The notes below the pieces were generated by a model. It saw nothing but the letters and a program-made list of their open reading frames with translations, was not told the origin of the DNA and made no database searches. This document shows, piece by piece, positions 59,093-64,000 of a stretch of DNA of 64,000 nucleotides. The position numbers and the translations under genes are program-made. This stretch comes from Macrotrachela quadricornifera (Eukaryota; Rotifera; Eurotatoria; Philodinida; Philodinidae): positions 360,065-424,064 of the forward strand of contig JAJEKB010021389.1 of the NCBI GenBank assembly GCA_022393335.1. Direction: 5' to 3'. Positions within the stretch are counted from its first letter, which is position 1, and each line of letters begins with the position of its first letter.

Positions 59093-59699
59093 AGAAATTC
59101 TTACATGAGTAACATCAGTGCGCCAACTCTTGTGCACTTTATCGCTGTACAATCATCAAAACTAACTGAAGCATCTGATTGTTTCAAGCAACCATGTCAC
59201 ATTTTTTTTTGCAACACAAAATCTCAAGAGAAAACAAAAAGCTCTTCGTAGATGTGCAGCTGAAAATATTATGCAACGTGCAGAGTAAATAGAACGGAAA
59301 GCAGAGTAGAGGAAGACATAAAATTTTATTGTTTTGATTTATTTGCATTTGCCATGCTGCTATCTTGATTCAGTAACGACGAAATTTTTCTTTTACTTCG
59401 ATAAGATATAGTGCTGTACATCGATAAAGCAAAATTATAACCGTAATCAATATTCATGATGATAGATAGCTAGATCTATAAAACGAGCAACCTCATTCGT
59501 ATTTTCATGAGATGAAAGTATATTTCATGTTGGAACATATCAAACAAGTAGCGTGGATCGGGGCGATCCACTCGGTCCCTTGACTGTTGGTTTGGACTAA
59601 TACCCTGCCGACAAGTACATTCATTTTAGAGATTAAGATTACGACTGAAGCCCACGCGATAGGTCTCGATAATAACGAATAGCACCGACACATAGTAGG
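59093..59699. other. Intergenic with a family D copy
   Basis: Family D is recognisable at 59537–59600 (AACAAGTAGCGTGG, CCACTCGGTCCCTTGACTG). The minus ORF there is repeat-derived. Confidence 0.4.
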
Positions 59700-60365
59700 C
59701 TACGTGAGCAAGGGTGAGTCCTAGCAAAGATGCATTTTGATTGGTCGAAAAAATTGACCAATCCGAGGTGCGGACAAACACACTGTCCGTTCCGGGATTG
59801 AGATCCTGACTACAGTCAAAGGAATGTCTATGACAACCTCTAATCTACCCGAATAACCCCATGTTTCATCCGTATAATAGTGGCAATATTGAGGGCCCAT
59901 CATGCCATTTCTATAATGACCTGCCCAACTCCGTATTTTTCCACTATGATATTGGAACAACATATTGGTGTTCGAGGCGAACGATAACATCTAAGGGTGC
60001 CTTCATAGTATAGCACTTCAAGACTTAGACGTACCTTCATGGTACAGAAGTTCAGGAACGACGGATACCTTCATAGCATAGGACTTGAGGAGCTACAGGT
60101 ACCTTCATCGTATACAGCATTAGGACATTTCGGTATACCCATTGTATAAGGCTTGAGGAGCTACAGTTAAACTTACACTATGGTACTCTAAGACCCATGA
60201 GTCCTTTTGTAGAGTAGGACTTGAGGAACCGTGCTTACCTGCATAGTATAGCAGTTGAGGACCTAAGGGTACCCTCATAGTATAGCATTAAGGATATTTT
60301 TTGATCTTTGACCCTGCGGACAAACGCACCGATAATTTCGGGATTTAGACCCTGATCTACAGTCA
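59700..60365 (-). repeat. Families C and B, inverted, with an internal ~45-bp minisatellite
   Basis: 59830–59990 is the inverse of the family C copies at 16.1–16.4 kb (ACCCCATGTTTCAT, ATAGTGGCAATATTGA). 60000–60295 is a degenerate array of TACCTTCATAGTATAG and ACTTGAGGA motifs. 60300–60365 is family B (TTTGACCCTG, ACAGTCAAGGGAATA). 16010–16080 contains two worn units of the same minisatellite. Confidence 0.65.
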
Positions 60366-61199
60366 AGGGAATAAGTTGTCGTGCTACATTATCTTCAAAG
60401 TGTGAGATGTAATGAAAATGAATAATGGGAATAGTCTCATCGACCCTCACACAAAAAGAATTATAAAAATCATGTAAACATTTCGACGTCAAGTGAGGGT
60501 GATAGGTGGGTGGTGGGTGAGGGTGAGTCAAACAAACTACGATCCGGATTTCGACCTTGCTCAAGAGTCTTCATCAGATGGTTTTAACTCTGTTATAGTT
60601 GTTCAAAAAGTTTCTGTGATAAAAAATGGAAAGCATGATGGAAAAGAAGAATTCTTTTTGTATGGATTTGTTTTTGTTGCTCGTCTAGAAAAGAAAAATA
60701 TGTTCATAGCAGAATCTTTAACTGAAAATGAGAAGTTTGTTGGTCGAAATGTTTTTATTGATGTTGATTTTGATTGTTTTGTGGTTTTGTCTTTTTGGGT
60801 TGATATGGACATTGACGAATTAGTTCGTTGGTAAGGTTAGGTTGGTTTCAAGTTTCAACTATCATTTGTTTATCTAACACTGGTGTATGCAGAAATAAAT
60901 TGTTCAATATTGGATGTATTTTTGCTTTATAGTGTGCGAAACGCTGTCCATGAGTGTGATGAATAATTATAGGCCCTGACAAATTCTTGCTCTTGTGTAT
61001 TTTTAGTGATTTTGATTGTATTAACGGATCTGTGGATGATGTCAGATTATTATGGTCCATTTGACTGGCAATTCTTGATGGCGTGTATGTTCATTTGGGG
61101 GAAATTGAGTAAGTAGTTGTTGATGTACTAATAAATATTCGTTTTCGGCATGAATCATTGGTATAGAATAGATCTTGATGTCAGGAAATTTATATTAAG
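60366..61199. other. Intergenic
   Basis: A G-rich tract (GTGAGGGTGATAGGTGGGTG, then GTGGGTGAGGGTGAG) at 60491–60530. The plus ORF 60493–60834 has no recognisable domain. Confidence 0.4.
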
Positions 61200-62416
61200 A
61201 AATTTTTGAAAGTATTGATAGATATATCTGATTGGATACCTATGAAACATGTGAGAAAACAAGATTTAGAATTAGGTAGCATAAACTTGATTGCTCGACG
61301 TTCATTATTGAATACCTATAATGTTGAACAATCTCGTACAGCTCGAAGAAGAGCGGCTCTTATAATGGTTTCAAAAATATGTCGTGGATGATCAGATTTG
61401 AATGGTCAACATAAGGTTCAGTGGCTTCTTTATGATAGACAGACTTAATTAAATTTCCTTCTTTATTTTTTATTTGTAGATCAAGAAAAGAAGCATGCCT
61501 GCTAATCTCATAAGTTAGTTTGATATTTAGATGTTTTTGATTGGCATCTTTTAACATTTGCTTTAGTGTTTCAATCAAATCATTCGACGTTAAGAAGATA
61601 TCATCAATATATCTATGAATAGAGAAGAAGTTCAAGCAGAAAATGAAATTGTCTAGTAAAAATGATACTTACTGATCATACAATTCATTTGAATTCTTTT
61701 GATTTTCAACTAAATTTTGTTTCCTCGCAATCTCACATAAAGATATTGCATTTTCAGTTAGAACAATTCGAATTAAACTTTCGATAGTATTAGTAGTCAT
61801 TCCTTTGACATGTGTATGATTATGTTGAAGAAGAAATCGTTTAAAATAGCTATTGGTTTTTCTTGTGGTAACATGGTATAGAGATTAGTAATATCAAATG
61901 TACATAAATGAGCGATTGGTTTTAAGAGACTTAGATGAATATATTTGTCAAAACGACGAATAAGATCTACACCATCGATAGTTGTTGTCCATTGAACATA
62001 TTGATCAAATAATAGTCGAATTAATTCATCTAATATTTTCGATATTCCAGTTGTTAGAGCATTTATACTAGAATTAATAAGTCGTGGAGAAGTACCTCTC
62101 TACGAAACGCATAATTATATATGATATACTAAGCAAAAATTCTTTTAATAAAAAATTACTTTGTATGACTTTGGTATAAAATATAAGTAGGCCAATTTGA
62201 TTTTTTTTTATCAGACATCATTCTTTTATGTTGCCTTACAGTAATTTGTTGTCTGATATGTAACTCATTCAATAAATAAACTATTTTCTTCAACGCCTCC
62301 ACCAATGGATTGGATGATAGTTCGATGCAAGCATTCATGTCTTTTTGATATGTTTCGATATTTTTATCATAATCAAGTGTTCGACTAATGTGAAAAACAT
62401 TACTTTTATCACTCAC
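61200..62416 (-). pseudogene. Penelope-like reverse transcriptase with a 60-bp intron in the YIDD motif
   Basis: 62100–61800 reads INALTTGISKILDELIRLLF, TIDGVDLIRR and HLCTFDITNLYTMLPQEKP, RT motifs of the Penelope class. A frameshift near 61825 leads to HTHVKGMTTNTIESLIRIV and LVENQKNSNELYDQ. The intron 61672–61613 (GTAAGT…TTCATAG, 60 bp, phase 2) splits the codon just before YIDDIFLTSND, the catalytic Asp pair. LTYEISRHASFLDLQI and KEATEPYV follow. A second frameshift near 61408 gives PFKSDHPRHIFETIIRA, and a TAG at 61316–61318 precedes VFNNERRAIKF. Introns in these elements are known and show that they can move without losing introns. Confidence 0.78.
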
Positions 62417-63425
62417 ACGAAGAACGCAATGAGCTTTTCTTAATTTTCGTTCAATAGAATGAACTAATCTAATATATATTCGAAGGCGATAAATATCAAG
62501 ATAAAATAACGAAGCTGTGTATCGTTGATGAAAGATTTTCTCTAAATGGTTAGATAGTTATTGAATAATTGATGATTTAGGCGTTCCTCATAAGTTTTTC
62601 GTTGATTTTTTTCTCTCGATATAGAAAACTATGATTATTTCGTATATAATTTGCTTCTCCTGAATAGTGAAACAGGAAAAAAGGAATGAGATGTAGAAAT
62701 AGATTCATAGATAAAAACATTTTGCATTATCTAATGATTAAAGAAAAATTAACTCTTGATCAGTGAAAAAAGTTTCGAATGTTTCATTGATTACTTCTGG
62801 ATAGGCACTATTACTTTTATTCGTTGTTGTTTATAATGAAGTAGAATGCCGTGAATATTTTAATTTCACTGCAAATAAAGTTGTTCATTTGTTTTATATG
62901 TTCGGATAATCCATATTCAAATCGAAGTAATTCTTCTTGATATAGATATTCGTTTTCTTTGATTATTGTTTCATATTCTTACAATGTTCTTGTAAGATTT
63001 TGATGTTTAGAACCACGTACTATTTTTCGATATTTTTGGTCAATTTCATGTTGGAAAATGTTGTTTACATTCTTTTGGTTTTACAAAGGCACTGCAGTGT
63101 TTGGTAAATCGTGTAGCGAAATCATCTGATTTAGTTCATTCATTGATTTTGGTAAACTTCTGTAGACAACTTGTGTAGCAAACATGGTCGTTTCTTTGAA
63201 TTGTTTTAGTTGTTTTTCACGCATATGATCTCTGATTTTATTGACATGATAATTGATTTGTCTTATTAAAACGATGTGATGTAAATGAATAAATTCCTTC
63301 AATCTCTGATCAATAATTTCCAAAGGAGATAATGTCAATGGACAGGAAGATGATTCTATCAATAATTCGGTTGTATACTGATGAATTTTGTTACTTAATA
63401 ATATGACATAGTCTTCTAAACCCAT
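61200..63425 (-). mobile_element. Athena-type Penelope-like retroelement, decayed
   Basis: Pieces in order on the minus strand: N-terminal part 63425–63081 (IVLIRQINYHVNKIRDHM), 62416–62156 (ACIELSSNPL, SNWPTYILYQSHTK) and RT core 62100–61360, with a worn C-terminal extension down to about 61200. No GIY-YIG endonuclease is visible, in keeping with the endonuclease-deficient Athena elements described from bdelloid telomeres. Frameshifts and stops show the copy is dead. Confidence 0.78.
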
Positions 63426-63429
63426 GTCA

Positions 63430-63645
63430 TCAAAATCGCGTGAAAATCGGCGATTAATCGTGCGATTATATCGCGATTAATCGCCAAAATTGGCGATTTT
63501 TGCCGATATTTTTCCGATTTTTTTTTAAAAATCATAATTAATCGCCAACACTGGCGATCTTTGATGATTTTATTTTCAATTTCTCTTGATTTTAATAATA
63601 TAACACAATTTTTAAAATTCTAGTTTCGATAATGCCCACTAGTGC
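63430..63645. repeat. Cluster of GCGATTAATCGC-type palindromes
   Basis: Repeated CGATTAATCG, TCGCGATTAATCGCC, CCAAAATTGG and TGGCGAT motifs within about 130 bases form overlapping dyads. Confidence 0.6.
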
Positions 63646-63649
63646 TAAT

Positions 63650-64000
63650 GCTTCAATCTAAATAAAAGACATGATTACTTTATAAATAAAACTTACCAAT
63701 TTATATTGATATTAGTGTTGATCTAAATAAAGAAGAAATATTTATTTTATAAATAAAACTTACCTATTTATATTAGTATTGTCGTTGAGCTGAATAGAAA
63801 TAAAATATTCATTTTATTAATAAAATTACTTACTGTGATCAATATTGCCATTGATCTAAATAAAAATATTTTTATTTTAATAAATAAAATCACTTACTGT
63901 AATTGATATTGCCATTGATCTAAATAAAAATATTTTTTTTTAATAAATAAAAATTACTTACTGTGATCAATATTGCCATTGATCTAAATAAAAATATTTT
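63650..64000. repeat. ~66-bp tandem repeat running off the window
   Basis: At least five units: GATCTAAATAAAAATATTT, AATAAATAAAA, TTACTTACTGTGATC and AATATTGCCATT. The last three are nearly identical; earlier ones are diverged. Confidence 0.85.

Noticed and set aside
60493..60834. 113-codon plus ORF
   Set aside because: No recognisable family; starts in a G-rich tract and is surrounded by repeats.
63650..64000. Possible CRISPR-like array
   Set aside because: Continuous tandem units without unique spacers, in a eukaryotic context.
1..64000. tRNA, rRNA or riboswitch genes
   Set aside because: No cloverleaf or rRNA-like stretch recognised by eye; a covariance-model scan would be needed to exclude them.

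Overview
The window looks like nuclear DNA of a bdelloid rotifer (Adineta/Rotaria type). It is AT-rich and eukaryotic: genes have short GT–AG introns, mostly 50–65 bp. It carries families typical of bdelloids: a rhodopsin-like receptor of the rotifer type, an F-box protein, an arginine-type ADP-ribosyltransferase (ART) fused to TPRs, a giant SecA-like ATPase, a probably foreign GH78 rhamnosidase, and an Athena-type Penelope-like retroelement with an intron inside its RT core. The assignment comes from family recognition, not from a search.

Layout. 1–0.5 kb: 3' half of a 7TM receptor. 2.9–4.4 kb: decayed FLYWCH/MULE transposase. 5.6–8.8 kb: ART–TPR gene with a 305-bp intron and one in-frame stop. 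10.88–14.09 kb: apparently intact RTE-like non-LTR retrotransposon with an 11-bp target-site duplication. 14.4 kb: small membrane ORF. 15.6–17.1 kb: repeats and an assembly gap. 17.94–20.31 kb: pogo-like DNA transposon with 105-bp inverted repeats. 21.5–23.2 kb: F-box gene. 25.7–28.4 kb: GH78 alpha-L-rhamnosidase with one 50-bp intron. 32.4–42.9 kb: a giant gene that joins an Ulp1/C48-like domain, 77-residue coiled-coil repeats, a P-loop GTPase, a long helical region, a SecA-type translocase ATPase and a vWA domain. 43.8–53.99 kb: a repeat district with long inverted repeats, a TATTGG satellite inside a TACGGC-rich element, and two small non-autonomous DNA transposons. 54.36–58.32 kb: an eIF4G-like multi-exon gene (eIF4E-binding motif, MA3, W2, no MIF4G seen) with an ART domain immediately upstream in a phase-compatible frame; both parts carry disabling changes. 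58.7–60.4 kb: more foldback and dispersed repeats. 61.2–63.4 kb: broken Penelope-like element. 63.4–64.0 kb: palindrome cluster and a 66-bp tandem array running off the end.

The genes do not form a pathway. The window reads as an accessory, repeat-rich (possibly subtelomeric) region. The strongest candidates for new biology are the giant C48–GTPase–SecA–vWA protein and the ART/eIF4G-like locus. Intron phases were checked by hand for the ART–TPR gene, the rhamnosidase, the eIF4G-like gene, the pogo-like transposase and the Penelope RT.
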